NCBI RefSeq assembly: GCF_001704295.1
Contig: NZ_CP012334.1
Coordinates: 2,306,084 to 2,370,083 of the forward strand
Reading direction: 5' to 3'
DNA: 64,000 nt
Source of the DNA: Bordetella sp. H567
Lineage (GTDB): Bacteria > Pseudomonadota > Gammaproteobacteria > Burkholderiales > Burkholderiaceae_B
The position numbers and the translations under genes were made by a program. Positions within the stretch are counted from its first letter, which is position 1. Each line of letters opens with the position of its first letter. This document shows positions 47,330-56,030 of the stretch, piece by piece. Below the pieces are notes generated by a model. The model made no database searches. It was not told the origin of the DNA and worked only from the letters and a program-made list of their open reading frames with translations.

Positions 47330-48043
47330 TTACAGCGGCACTTCGACGTTGCCCTGCGGCTGCAGGATCCCGCTGACGATCTGGCCGGACGCGGTCTTCA
47401 CTTCCACCGTCGACCCCGGGGTGGCGTTCTGCATGACCTGGCCTTCGCTGCTGACCACGAAACCCGCGCCGCGCGCCGTGATGCGCACCATCTGGCCGCG
47501 CTGCACCGAGCCGGCGCTGCGCAGATTGGTCGCGCGGATGGGTTGCCCCATCCCGACGCGGTAGCCCACCGTCATGCCGATCACGCTTTGCGGATCGATG
47601 ATCGCGCCCGGGGGCAGGTTGATCAGGTCGCCGTCGCGCGGCGCCAGGTCTTCCTGCCGCAGCGTTTCGCCGGCATTGATCGGTCGCGCCGCCACGTAGT
47701 ACTGGCCGGGCAGGCTGACGGTGGCTTGCACGTAGACGTTCCAGGCCTTGGGCGCCGTGCACCGCACCCCCACGCTCATGCGCGCGCGCGGCCGCATGGG
47801 GCCGGTGGTGTAGGCGGTCAGCGCATCGCAGGCGGGCAGCCGGTCGGTGCGCACTTCATCGATCTGGATATTGGGCTGGGCCGGCAGGGACGACAGCTGC
47901 TGCACCAGGTAATCCTGGGCGACGTGCTGGACGGCGGCCGGATCCTGCGTGCGCTCGCCGGCCTGCGCCTGGGCGAGGGCCGCGCCGGGCAGGGCGCCCT
48001 GGGCGGCAAGCGCCAGGGCCAGGAACAGAAGGCGTCGGGTCAT
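47330..48043 (-). CDS. flgA: Flagellar P-ring assembly chaperone FlgA, 237 aa
   Basis: Periplasmic protein needed to assemble the P ring (FlgI). A signal peptide (MTRRLLFLALALAAQGALPGAALA) ends near residue 24. The SAF domain shows ARPINAGETLRQEDLAPRDG and the C-terminal GAGFVVSSEGQVMQNATPG is conserved. I choose the ATG at 48043 because the signal peptide begins there; the frame opens earlier at 48073. Divergent from flgB. Confidence 0.94.
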   Translation of the reverse strand: MTRRLLFLALALAAQGALPGAALAQAQAGERTQDPAAVQHVAQDYLVQQLSSLPAQPNIQIDEVRTDRLPACDALTAYTTGPMRPRARMSVGVRCTAPKAWNVYVQATVSLPGQYYVAARPINAGETLRQEDLAPRDGDLINLPPGAIIDPQSVIGMTVGYRVGMGQPIRATNLRSAGSVQRGQMVRITARGAGFVVSSEGQVMQNATPGSTVEVKTASGQIVSGILQPQGNVEVPL

Positions 48044-48323
48044 TAGGGTATCCCGCGGCGGACCGGAAAACATGATGGAAGGAATTGTAGAAGCGCGGCG
48101 GCGGAATCAATACCCGAATTGGCGGACGAATAGTCGGTTATTTGGATGATTGTGGGCGGCTTCCCGCACCTATGATTCCTTCCGTGCCGAAAGGTCTCCC
48201 CGCGCAGCGCCGTTCCGGAAAAGGGCGGGCGCTTTTCGCCTTGGGGTGGCCTGGACGCGTGGGCCCGGCATCCGCCGGGACGGATGGCAGCATGGCCGCC
48301 GCACGATTAGGGATGCGACCCGG
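48044..48323. promoter_or_regulatory. Divergent region between flgA and flgB
   Basis: About 280 bases between divergent operons, expected to hold the class 2 promoters activated by FlhDC. It is locally AT-richer at 48100-48145. No box could be assigned reliably. Confidence 0.4.
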
Positions 48324-48731
48324 ATGATAGACCGCCTCAGCCAGGATCTAGGCTTTTTCCAGCAATCGCTGGATTTGCGCGCACAGCGCCAGGAAGTCCT
48401 GTCGGCCAACATCGCCAACGCCGACACGCCGAGCTACAAGGCGCGCGACTTCGATTTTCGTTCCGCCCTGGAAGGCGCGATGGGCGCGGGCCTGAACCTG
48501 CCGCCGGTGAACCTGGCGCTGACCTCGTCGCGCCATATTCCCGCGCAGGGGCCCAGCCAGCCCACCGTGGACCTGCTCTACCGCAATCCCTACCAGGCCA
48601 CCCTGGACGGCAACACGGTCGATATGGACGGCGAGCGCGTGCGTTTTGCCGACAACACGCTGCATTACCAGAGTACCTCCACCGTCCTGACCGCCAAGAT
48701 CAAGGACATGCTGTTGGCCATTTCCCAATAA
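48324..48731 (+). CDS. flgB: Flagellar basal-body rod protein FlgB, 135 aa
   Basis: Proximal rod subunit. The motif LSANIANADTPSYKARDFDF is the signature of rod proteins, and LDGNTVDMDGERVRFADNTL is typical of FlgB. I choose ATG at 48324 (MIDRLSQDLGFF) because it matches family N-termini; the frame is open from 48150. First gene of the flgBCDEFGHIJ operon. Confidence 0.95.
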   Translation: MIDRLSQDLGFFQQSLDLRAQRQEVLSANIANADTPSYKARDFDFRSALEGAMGAGLNLPPVNLALTSSRHIPAQGPSQPTVDLLYRNPYQATLDGNTVDMDGERVRFADNTLHYQSTSTVLTAKIKDMLLAISQ

Positions 48732-48750
48732 CACCGACACGGGATAGACC

Positions 48751-49167
48751 ATGGGTTTGTTGAGCATTTTCGATATCGCGGGGTCGGCGCTGACGGCGCA
48801 GTCGCAGCGCATGAACGTGGCGGCCAGCAACCTGGCGAACGCGGACAGCGCTGTCGGGCCGGACGGCCAGCCCTATCGGGCGCGCCAGGTGGTGTTCCAG
48901 GTGAACCCCTCCCAGGGGCAGACGGCTGGCGCGGAAATCGGTGGCGTGCGCGTGGCCGGCATCGTGCAGGACAACGCGCCCATGAAGCGCCTGTTCGACC
49001 CCACCAATCCGCTGGCCGACAAGCAGGGCTACGTGACCATGCCCAATGTCGATCCGGTGGCGGAGACGGTCAACATGATTTCGGCATCGCGCTCGTACCA
49101 GGCCAATATCGAAGTGCTGAATACCGCCAAGACCCTGATGCTGAAGACGCTGACGATCGGCGAATAG
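48751..49167 (+). CDS. flgC: Flagellar basal-body rod protein FlgC, 138 aa
   Basis: Rod subunit. [20 protein letters not shown] near the N-terminus and [20 protein letters not shown] near the C-terminus are family signatures. The length is normal. It lies 19 bases after flgB. Confidence 0.97.
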   Translation: MGLLSIFDIAGSALTAQSQRMNVAASNLANADSAVGPDGQPYRARQVVFQVNPSQGQTAGAEIGGVRVAGIVQDNAPMKRLFDPTNPLADKQGYVTMPNVDPVAETVNMISASRSYQANIEVLNTAKTLMLKTLTIGE

Positions 49168-49208
49168 GCCTCGCACGCGGCGTCCATGGACAAACACCGG
49201 AGTTACGC

Positions 49209-49910
49209 ATGACCACCACCAGCACCGTCAACAACAACACCCCCACCGGCGCGGCCGCCGGGGCGGCTTCCTCGGGCAGCGCGTCCAGCGCGCAATCGCT
49301 GCAGGACCAGTTCCTGACGCTGCTGGTCGCGCAGATGAACAACCAGGATCCGCTCAATCCGATGGACAACTATCAGTTGACCTCGCAATTGGCGCAGATC
49401 TCCACGGTGCAGGGCGTCCAGGACCTGAAGTCGGTCATGCAGACCATCAGCAGCCAGGTTGACCTGGGCCAGTCCATGGACGCGGTGTCCATGATCGGCA
49501 AGCACGTGCTGTTCCCCGGCAATTCCCTGAAGGTGGACACCGATGCCGCCACCGGCACGCGTGTCATGACGCCGGTCGGCGTGGACGTGCAGGCCGATGC
49601 CCATGACGTGGTCGTCAAGATCAGCGACAGCACGGGCCGCGTGGTGCGCACCATGGACCTGGGCGCGCAGGATGCCGGCATCGTGGCGCCCAACTGGGAC
49701 GGCAAGGACGACAGCGGCAACACCATGCCGGACGGCAAGTACACCTTCACCGTGGCGGCGACCGACCAGAACGGCAACGCCGTGGCGGCCGACGCGTTGA
49801 CCTACGGCCAGGTGGGCGGGGTTTCGTATTCGACGCAGGGCGTGCGGCTGGACCTGGGCCTGGCCGGCCAGGTGAGCATGCTCGACGTACGCAAGGTGTT
49901 GGGCTCCTGA
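49209..49910 (+). CDS. flgD: Flagellar hook assembly (capping) protein FlgD, 233 aa
   Basis: Scaffold that caps the growing hook and is then lost. The N-terminal export region includes LQDQFLTLLVAQMNNQDPLN and MDNYQLTSQLAQISTVQGVQ. The FlgD Ig-like and tudor-like domains hold NWDGKDDSGNTMPDGKYTF. Operon member between flgC and flgE. Confidence 0.96.
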   Translation: MTTTSTVNNNTPTGAAAGAASSGSASSAQSLQDQFLTLLVAQMNNQDPLNPMDNYQLTSQLAQISTVQGVQDLKSVMQTISSQVDLGQSMDAVSMIGKHVLFPGNSLKVDTDAATGTRVMTPVGVDVQADAHDVVVKISDSTGRVVRTMDLGAQDAGIVAPNWDGKDDSGNTMPDGKYTFTVAATDQNGNAVAADALTYGQVGGVSYSTQGVRLDLGLAGQVSMLDVRKVLGS

Positions 49911-49988
49911 TAGACACGCGGCGGCCTGGCGGCCGCTTAGGGCCGGTCTTCCGGCTTCCATCAACATTCTGAACAAGCGAGAGAACGC

Positions 49989-51251
49989 ATGGGTTTCGGA
50001 CAAGGACTTAGCGGCTTGGATGCCGCGTCGCAGAATCTGGACGTGATCGGCAACAACATCGCCAACGCGAACACCGTGGGCTTCAAGTCCGCGACGGCCA
50101 CCTTCGCGGACATCTACGCCACGTCGCGGGTCGGCCTGGGCGTGAAGGTCGCTTCCATCGACCAACGCTTCACCGTGGGCAACGTAACGTCCACCGGCGG
50201 GCAGTACGACCTGGCCATCGACGGCTCGAACGGCTTCTTCCGCCTGGTCGACGCCAGCGGCTCGATCTCGTACACGCGCAACGGCCAGTTCGGCATCGAC
50301 AAGAACAACAACATCGTCAATGCGGCAGGACAACAGCTGACCGGCTATGGCCCCGGCGGCGTGGGTACCGCGCCCGTGCCGCTCACGCTGCCCACGGCGA
50401 ACATCGCGCCGGCCGCGACGACGCGCTCGGGCTTTACGACCAACCTGAACGCCAACGCCGCCGTGATCCCCGCCACGACCGCCTTCGACCCGGCGAACAC
50501 AGCGACGTATACGGATTCGCAGCCGATGACGGTGTACGACTCGCTGGGCAATTCGCACCAGTTGACGACGTACTTCGCCAAGCGCGCCGGTACGGGTGGG
50601 CCGCCGGCGACCACCAGCGTCTACGACGTGTATTACACACTGGACGGCTCGGCCATGAGCCCCACCACGCCACCTGACCCGGCCGCCGTACCTCCGGTGC
50701 CCTGGGGCGGCGCGACGCAGATGACCTTCGATACGTCGGGACGCCTGACCAGTGCGCCGACGGTGAACCTTTCCTTCCCGACCCCTGGCGGTACGGGCTC
50801 GCCCGCTGCGCCGCTGGCCATCGCCATGGACTACACCGGCTCTACGCAGTTCGGCGGTGACTTCTCGGCGGACTTCACGCCGGACGGCAACACCACCGGC
50901 GAGTTCACCAATATCACCTTCGGCAAGGACGGCAGCATCGTCGCCAACTACACCAACGGCAAGACGCAGACCGTCGGTACCGTGGCCCTGGCCAACTTCA
51001 ACAACGTGAACGGCCTGCAGCCCATCGGCGACAACAACTGGAGCGAGACGTCCGAATCCGGCCAGGCCGTGCTGGGCCAGCCGGGCACCAATGGCCTGGC
51101 GAACCTGCAGGGTCAGGCGGTGGAGGCATCCAACGTCAACCTCAGCACGGAACTGGTCAACATGATCGTGGCGCAGCGTACCTACCAGGCGAACACGAAC
51201 ACGATCAAGACCCAGGACCAGGTGCTGCAATCGCTGCTGGCCATCCAGTAA
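49989..51251 (+). CDS. flgE: Flagellar hook protein FlgE, 420 aa
   Basis: Hook subunit. The N-terminus has LSGLDAASQNLDVIGNNIA and ANTVGFKSATATFADIY; the C-terminus has EASNVNLSTELVNMIVAQRT and KTQDQVLQSLL, both conserved axial-protein ends. The middle is a Thr/Pro/Gly-rich hook domain. Length matches other FlgE proteins. Start ATG at 49989 follows a 78-base gap. Confidence 0.97.
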   Translation: MGFGQGLSGLDAASQNLDVIGNNIANANTVGFKSATATFADIYATSRVGLGVKVASIDQRFTVGNVTSTGGQYDLAIDGSNGFFRLVDASGSISYTRNGQFGIDKNNNIVNAAGQQLTGYGPGGVGTAPVPLTLPTANIAPAATTRSGFTTNLNANAAVIPATTAFDPANTATYTDSQPMTVYDSLGNSHQLTTYFAKRAGTGGPPATTSVYDVYYTLDGSAMSPTTPPDPAAVPPVPWGGATQMTFDTSGRLTSAPTVNLSFPTPGGTGSPAAPLAIAMDYTGSTQFGGDFSADFTPDGNTTGEFTNITFGKDGSIVANYTNGKTQTVGTVALANFNNVNGLQPIGDNNWSETSESGQAVLGQPGTNGLANLQGQAVEASNVNLSTELVNMIVAQRTYQANTNTIKTQDQVLQSLLAIQ

Positions 51252-51290
51252 ACGCGACGGTAACCGAAGCCCAGGCAGGATAAGGAACGC

Positions 51291-52049
51291 ATGGACCGAG
51301 TCATTTACACCGCCATGAACGGCGCTGTCCGCATCAACGAACAGCAGTCCGTCCTGACCAACAACATGGCGAACGTCAACACGCCGGGTTTCCGGGCGCA
51401 GATGTCGATGTACCGCTCGGTCCCCGTCAACGACGGGATCAGCCTGCCGACCCGGGTTTCGACCGTCGCGGCCACCCCGCGCAACGATTTCACGCCCGGC
51501 GTGATGGACGCGACCGGCCGCGACCTGGACATCGCCGTGACCGGCGACGGCTGGATCGCGGTGCAGACGCCGCAAGGCGAAGCCTATACCCGCGCGGGCG
51601 ACCTGCAGGTCGGCGTCAACGGCCTGCTGCAGACCGCCCAGGGCATGCCGGTGCTGTCCAACCAGAACGGCCCCATCGATGTGCCGCCCAACGCGACGCT
51701 GACCATCGCCACGGACGGCACCATCACCGCCATCGGTGCCGGCGATCCGCCCAACACCATCCTCAACCTGGGCACGATCAAGCTGGTCAGCCCGCCGTTG
51801 GCCTCGCTGGTGCATGGCGATGACGGCGTGTTCCGCCGCGTGGCGGCCAACGGCCAGCCCGCGCCGGCCATGCCCGCCGATCCCACGCTGCGCGTCATGC
51901 CCGGCGTGCTGGAGGGCAGCAATGCCAATGCCGCTTCGTCCATGGTCGGCATGATCGAGAATTCGCGCCGCTTCGAAATGCAGATGCAGGTCATCCGCGA
52001 CGCGCAGACGAACGAAGACAAGGCCAACTCCTTGCTTTCGCTGAGTTGA
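51291..52049 (+). CDS. flgF: Flagellar rod protein FlgF, 252 aa
   Basis: Proximal rod subunit. MDRVIYTAMNGAVRINEQQS and NMANVNTPGFRAQMSMY mark the N-terminus; the C-terminal SSMVGMIENSRRFEMQMQV is typical of FlgF. Start ATG at 51291 after AAGGAAC. Confidence 0.96.
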   Translation: MDRVIYTAMNGAVRINEQQSVLTNNMANVNTPGFRAQMSMYRSVPVNDGISLPTRVSTVAATPRNDFTPGVMDATGRDLDIAVTGDGWIAVQTPQGEAYTRAGDLQVGVNGLLQTAQGMPVLSNQNGPIDVPPNATLTIATDGTITAIGAGDPPNTILNLGTIKLVSPPLASLVHGDDGVFRRVAANGQPAPAMPADPTLRVMPGVLEGSNANAASSMVGMIENSRRFEMQMQVIRDAQTNEDKANSLLSLS

Positions 52050-52110
52050 TTTCCCCAGTACGTATTTATCGTGACGCGGCCGCGCCGCGCACCCAGGAGC
52101 CTTAAACACC

Positions 52111-52896
52111 ATGCTACGTTCGCTCTGGATCGCCAAGACCGGCCTGGAAGGGCAGCAGACTTCGCTGGACGTGATTTCCAACAACCTGGCCAACGTCAAC
52201 ACCAACGGCTTCAAGCGCGGCCGCGCCGTGTTCCAGGACCTGATGTACCAGACCCTGCGCCAGCCCGGTGCCCAGGTGGGCGACGCCAACCAGCTGCCCT
52301 CCGGCCTGCAGCTGGGCACGGGTACGCGCGTGGCGGCCACGGAGCGCCTGCATACGGAAGGGAACCTGACGAACACCAGCGACCCCATGGACATCGCCAT
52401 CCAGGGGCAGGGCTTCCTGAACGTCCAGCTGCCCGACGGCACCGACGCCTATACGCGCGACGGCGCCCTGCAGGTGGACCAGAACGGCCAGCTGACGACG
52501 GCCGGCGGCCTGGTGATCCAGCCGCCCATCAATGTCCCCAACAACGCGCTGTCGCTGACCATCGGCAAGGACGGCACCGTCTCGGTCACTCAGCCGGCCG
52601 CGCCGGGCACCAATGTGCAGATCGGCCAATTGCAGCTGGCCAATTTCATCAATCCCAACGGCCTGCAGTCCGTTGGCGATAACCTGTACCTGGAAACGGA
52701 TGCCTCCGGCGCGCCCAACATCGGGCAGCCGACGGTCGACGGCCTGGGCAGCATCCTGCAGCAGTACGTCGAAACATCGAACGTGAACGTCGCCGAGGAG
52801 CTGGTGAACATGATCACCACCCAACGCGCCTACGAAATGAACAGCAAGGCGGTCGAGACATCCGACCAGATGCTCGCCCGCCTGACCCAGCTTTGA
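52111..52896 (+). CDS. flgG: Flagellar distal rod protein FlgG, 261 aa
   Basis: Distal rod subunit. [20 protein letters not shown] and [20 protein letters not shown] are diagnostic, as is the C-terminal [20 protein letters not shown]. The length of 261 is normal. Its stop overlaps the flgH start. Confidence 0.97.
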   Translation: MLRSLWIAKTGLEGQQTSLDVISNNLANVNTNGFKRGRAVFQDLMYQTLRQPGAQVGDANQLPSGLQLGTGTRVAATERLHTEGNLTNTSDPMDIAIQGQGFLNVQLPDGTDAYTRDGALQVDQNGQLTTAGGLVIQPPINVPNNALSLTIGKDGTVSVTQPAAPGTNVQIGQLQLANFINPNGLQSVGDNLYLETDASGAPNIGQPTVDGLGSILQQYVETSNVNVAEELVNMITTQRAYEMNSKAVETSDQMLARLTQL

Positions 52897-53594
52897 TGAG
52901 GCATTCCATGCGCGGCGCGCGTTTCTTTTGTGGCGTTGTGGTTGTGACGGCCGGACTGGCGGGCTGCTCGCTGGTGCCCCCCGAACCCGTCGTGCTGGGC
53001 CCGACCACGGCCATGCCGCCGGCACCGTCTGTACCGGCGCCCGCGCCGGACGGCTCCATCTACCAGCCGACCGTCTACGGAAACTATCCGCTGTTCGAGG
53101 ATCGCCGGCCGCGCAACGTGGGCGACGTCGTCACCGTCGTGCTGGAAGAAAGAACCGCCGCCGCCAAGAACGTGGCGACCAATACCACCCGGACCTCCGC
53201 GACCGACAACTCCATCGCCGCGTCGCCGGGCTTCATGAGCAGCTGGTTCAACGCCAAGCTGGACACCAACACGTCGGGCAGCAACGTGAACAAGGGCGCG
53301 GGCGACAGCAGCGCCAACAACACCTTCACGGGCGTGCTGACCACCACGGTGGTCGGTGTGCTGCCCAATGGCAACCTGCAGGTCGCAGGCGAAAAGCAGA
53401 TCGCCATCAACCGCGGCAGCGAATACATCCGCTTTTCCGGCGTGGTGGACCCGCGTTCCGTGACCGGGCTGAACACCGTGTCCTCCACCCAGGTGGCCGA
53501 TGCCCGCATCGAATACCGCAGCAAGGGCGTGATGGACGAGGTCCAGACGATGGGTTGGCTGCAGCGCTTCTTCCTGATCGCCAACCCATTCTGA
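52896..53594 (+). CDS. flgH: Flagellar L-ring lipoprotein FlgH, 232 aa
   Basis: Outer-membrane L-ring subunit. A lipoprotein signal ([15 protein letters not shown]) ends with lipobox Cys near residue 22. [14 protein letters not shown]-like text reads here as [20 protein letters not shown], and the C-terminal [19 protein letters not shown] is a family block. Start ATG at 52896 overlaps the flgG stop (TGATG). Confidence 0.95.
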   Translation: MRHSMRGARFFCGVVVVTAGLAGCSLVPPEPVVLGPTTAMPPAPSVPAPAPDGSIYQPTVYGNYPLFEDRRPRNVGDVVTVVLEERTAAAKNVATNTTRTSATDNSIAASPGFMSSWFNAKLDTNTSGSNVNKGAGDSSANNTFTGVLTTTVVGVLPNGNLQVAGEKQIAINRGSEYIRFSGVVDPRSVTGLNTVSSTQVADARIEYRSKGVMDEVQTMGWLQRFFLIANPF

Positions 53595-53605
53595 TGAGAG
53601 TTGAA

Positions 53606-53715
53606 CCCACCCCCGAAGCGCTGCGCGCTTCCCCCTCAAGGGGGCGACGCTGGCGGACCGGCAAAGCCGGATCCGCCGCGTCCCCGATCGGGCCACGCCG
53701 GTTTCACGCGGTGCG
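53606..53715. repeat. Dispersed GC-rich repeat inside the flgH-flgI gap
   Basis: One copy of the dispersed unit (orientation as at 39552) fills most of the 134 bases between flgH and flgI. It runs from ACCCACCCCCGAAGCGCTG through GGCGACGCTGGCGGACCGG and GCCGGATCCGCCGCG to GGTTTCACGCGG. All other copies are between operons; this one lies within a co-directional operon. Confidence 0.85.
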
Positions 53716-53728
53716 GAGCCATGCTGAT

Positions 53729-54862
53729 ATGACGTACTTCCTTGCCTATCCCATCCGGATCCGCCGCCTGGCGGGCCTGCTGCTGGCGGCCGTGCTGCTG
53801 ACAGCCGGCGCCGCGCATGCCGAACGCCTGAAGGACCTGGCCACCATCCAGGGCGTGCGCGGCAACCAGCTCATCGGCTATGGCCTGGTCGTGGGCCTGG
53901 ATGGCACCGGCGACCAGGTGCGCCAGGCGCCGTTCACGCAGCAGAGCGTGACGAATATGCTGTCGCAGCTGGGCGTGACCATGCCCAACAACAGCAATAT
54001 GCAGTTGAAGAACGTGGCCGCCGTCATGGTCACCATGAACCTGCCGGCCTTCTCGCGGCCCGGGCAGACCTTCGACGTCGTGGTGTCCTCCATGGGCAAC
54101 GCCAAGAGCCTGCGCGGGGGGACGCTGTTGCTGACGCCCATGAAGGGCGCGGACGGACAGGTCTACGCGCTGGCGCAGGGCAACATCCTGGTGGGGGGCG
54201 CGGGCGCCTCGGCCGGCGGTTCCAGCGTGCAGATCAACCAGCTGAACGGCGGGCGGATCAGCAACGGCGCGCTCGTCGAGCGCGGCGTGCCGACCACCTT
54301 CGCGCGCAACGGCAATATGTTCCTGGAGCTGAACGAGCTGGATTTCGGCACCGCGCAGAACGTCGCGGCCGCCTTGAACCGGCACTTCGGCGGCAGCGTG
54401 GCCCAGGTGGTCGACGGCCGCACGGTGCGTGTGCAGGCGCCAACGGAGCCCGCCGCCCAGGCCGGCTTCATCTCCCAACTGGAGAACCTGCAGGTCACGC
54501 GCGCGCCGGCTGCGGCCAAGGTCATCGTGAATGCCCGTACCGGTTCGGTGGTGATGAACCGCACCGTCATGCTGGAAGAGTCCGCCGTGGCCCATGGGAA
54601 CCTGTCGGTGGTAGTCAACCAGACCAATGCGGTATCGCAGCCCAATACGCCCTTCGGCGGCGGACAGACCGTCGTGGTGCCGAACACCCAGATCGACGTG
54701 CGCCAGGAAAACGGATCGCTGCAGCACGTGCGCACCAGCGCCAACCTGGCCGACGTGGTGCGCGCGCTGAACGCCCTGGGCGCCACGCCGCAAGACCTGC
54801 TGGCCATCCTGCAGGCCATGCAGACCGCCGGTGCGCTGCGCGCCGAGCTGGAGATTATTTAA
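53729..54862 (+). CDS. flgI: Flagellar P-ring protein FlgI, 377 aa
   Basis: Periplasmic P-ring subunit. A signal peptide ([18 protein letters not shown]) is followed by the mature start [39 protein letters not shown] and the C-terminal [20 protein letters not shown] are conserved. I choose the ATG at 53729 (MTYFLAYP); the long open frame upstream reads through the repeat and flgH in the wrong frame. Confidence 0.96.
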   Translation: MTYFLAYPIRIRRLAGLLLAAVLLTAGAAHAERLKDLATIQGVRGNQLIGYGLVVGLDGTGDQVRQAPFTQQSVTNMLSQLGVTMPNNSNMQLKNVAAVMVTMNLPAFSRPGQTFDVVVSSMGNAKSLRGGTLLLTPMKGADGQVYALAQGNILVGGAGASAGGSSVQINQLNGGRISNGALVERGVPTTFARNGNMFLELNELDFGTAQNVAAALNRHFGGSVAQVVDGRTVRVQAPTEPAAQAGFISQLENLQVTRAPAAAKVIVNARTGSVVMNRTVMLEESAVAHGNLSVVVNQTNAVSQPNTPFGGGQTVVVPNTQIDVRQENGSLQHVRTSANLADVVRALNALGATPQDLLAILQAMQTAGALRAELEII

Positions 54863-54865
54863 GCC

Positions 54866-55909
54866 ATGGCGCTCGGCTCATCCCCGACCCCGGCCGGCCA
54901 GCCGTCGATCTTCGATTTCGGCTCGCTGTCCAGCCTGCACCACGACGTGACCAGCGGCCCGGCCTCCGCGCAGAAGCAGGCCGAGGTCGCGCGCCAGTTC
55001 GAAGCCGTCTATATCCAGATGCTGCTCAAGCAGATGCGGCAGGCCACCATGAAAAGCGGCCTGTTGGACTCCAACGAGTCGCAAATGGTGCAGTCGATGG
55101 CGGACGAGCAGTTGGCGCTGCAGCTGGCCAACCCGGGCATCGGCCTGGCGCAGTCCCTGTTGAAGCAGATGCAGGCCAACCAGCCCGGGGCCGGCGACGC
55201 GGCGCAAGACGGCGCCCAGGACGGCACCCAGGCCATGAAGCCCTTGGACCTGGCCTCGCGCACGATCACCTCCGGCACGTCCAATCCCGAGGTCGCGGCG
55301 CTCTTGCGGGTGATGCGCCGCGGCGGGGCCTCCGACCGGGCCCTGGCGGCCGCCGAAGGCGCGCCCGACCATGTGGTCGATTTCGTGGCGCAGATGGCGC
55401 CGGCGGCCAAGGCCGCGGAACGCCAGAGCGGCGTGCCGGCCCGGCTCATCCTGGGCCAGGCGGCGCTGGAATCCGGCTGGGGCCAGCGCGAGATCCGCTA
55501 TCCGGACGGCCGCACCAGCTACAACCTGTTCGGCATCAAGGCGGGCGACAGCTGGAAGGGCAAGACCGTCAACGTGCTGACCACCGAATACGAAAACGGC
55601 GCGCCACGCAAGGTCATGCAGGCGTTCCGGGCCTACAACTCGTACGAGGAGTCCTTCGCCGACTACGCCCGCCTGCTCGGCGGCAACCCGCGCTACGACG
55701 CGGTGGCGGACGCCCGCGACGAAATCGAGGCGGCGCGGCGCATCCAGGCGGCAGGCTATGCCACGGACCCGCGCTACGCCGACAAGCTGATCGGCATCAT
55801 GGGCCAGTTGCAGGGCGCGGCGAGCCGGGGCAGGGGCCTGGATGGCGCGGCCTTCGACGGCAAGGTGGAGTTATTGGGGTCGGATTTCGAAGGCGCGGGA
55901 GATCCCTAG
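54866..55909 (+). CDS. flgJ: Flagellar rod-cap and peptidoglycan hydrolase FlgJ, 347 aa
   Basis: Two-domain protein. The N-terminal rod-cap domain has VARQFEAVYIQMLLKQMRQA and MADEQLALQLANPGIGLAQS. The C-terminal glucosaminidase (about residues 175-330) has the catalytic Glu in ILGQAALESGWGQREI and YNLFGIKAGDSWKGKTV. It digests peptidoglycan for the rod. The start is four bases after the flgI stop. Confidence 0.96.
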   Translation: MALGSSPTPAGQPSIFDFGSLSSLHHDVTSGPASAQKQAEVARQFEAVYIQMLLKQMRQATMKSGLLDSNESQMVQSMADEQLALQLANPGIGLAQSLLKQMQANQPGAGDAAQDGAQDGTQAMKPLDLASRTITSGTSNPEVAALLRVMRRGGASDRALAAAEGAPDHVVDFVAQMAPAAKAAERQSGVPARLILGQAALESGWGQREIRYPDGRTSYNLFGIKAGDSWKGKTVNVLTTEYENGAPRKVMQAFRAYNSYEESFADYARLLGGNPRYDAVADARDEIEAARRIQAAGYATDPRYADKLIGIMGQLQGAASRGRGLDGAAFDGKVELLGSDFEGAGDP

Positions 55910-55955
55910 GGCGGGCCTGTGCGCGTGGCAGCCCGAGGATCACCTTGGATTTCAT

Positions 55956-55982
55956 TAAGTTTCGTCCGGCTCTTGCCGTTAA
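55956..55982 (+). promoter_or_regulatory. Sigma-28 (FliA) promoter of flgKL
   Basis: TAAG (55956-55959), a 15-base spacer starting TTTCGTCC, and GCCGTTAA (55975-55982) match the sigma-28 pattern apart from the last base of the -35. It lies 48 bases before the flgK ATG, so flgKL can be expressed late and apart from flgB-J. Confidence 0.82.
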
Positions 55983-56030
55983 GCCAATATCCAGACGTTT
56001 GAACACGGTTAATCGAGAGGCATCCCGACC

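Noticed and set aside
49203-52442. A 1079-codon minus-strand frame across flgD to flgG
   Set aside because: Antisense to four clear rod and hook genes; no recognisable motif.
52928-53728. An upstream extension of flgI reaching back through flgH
   Set aside because: It reads flgH in the wrong frame and passes through the dispersed repeat; the FlgI signal peptide begins at 53729.
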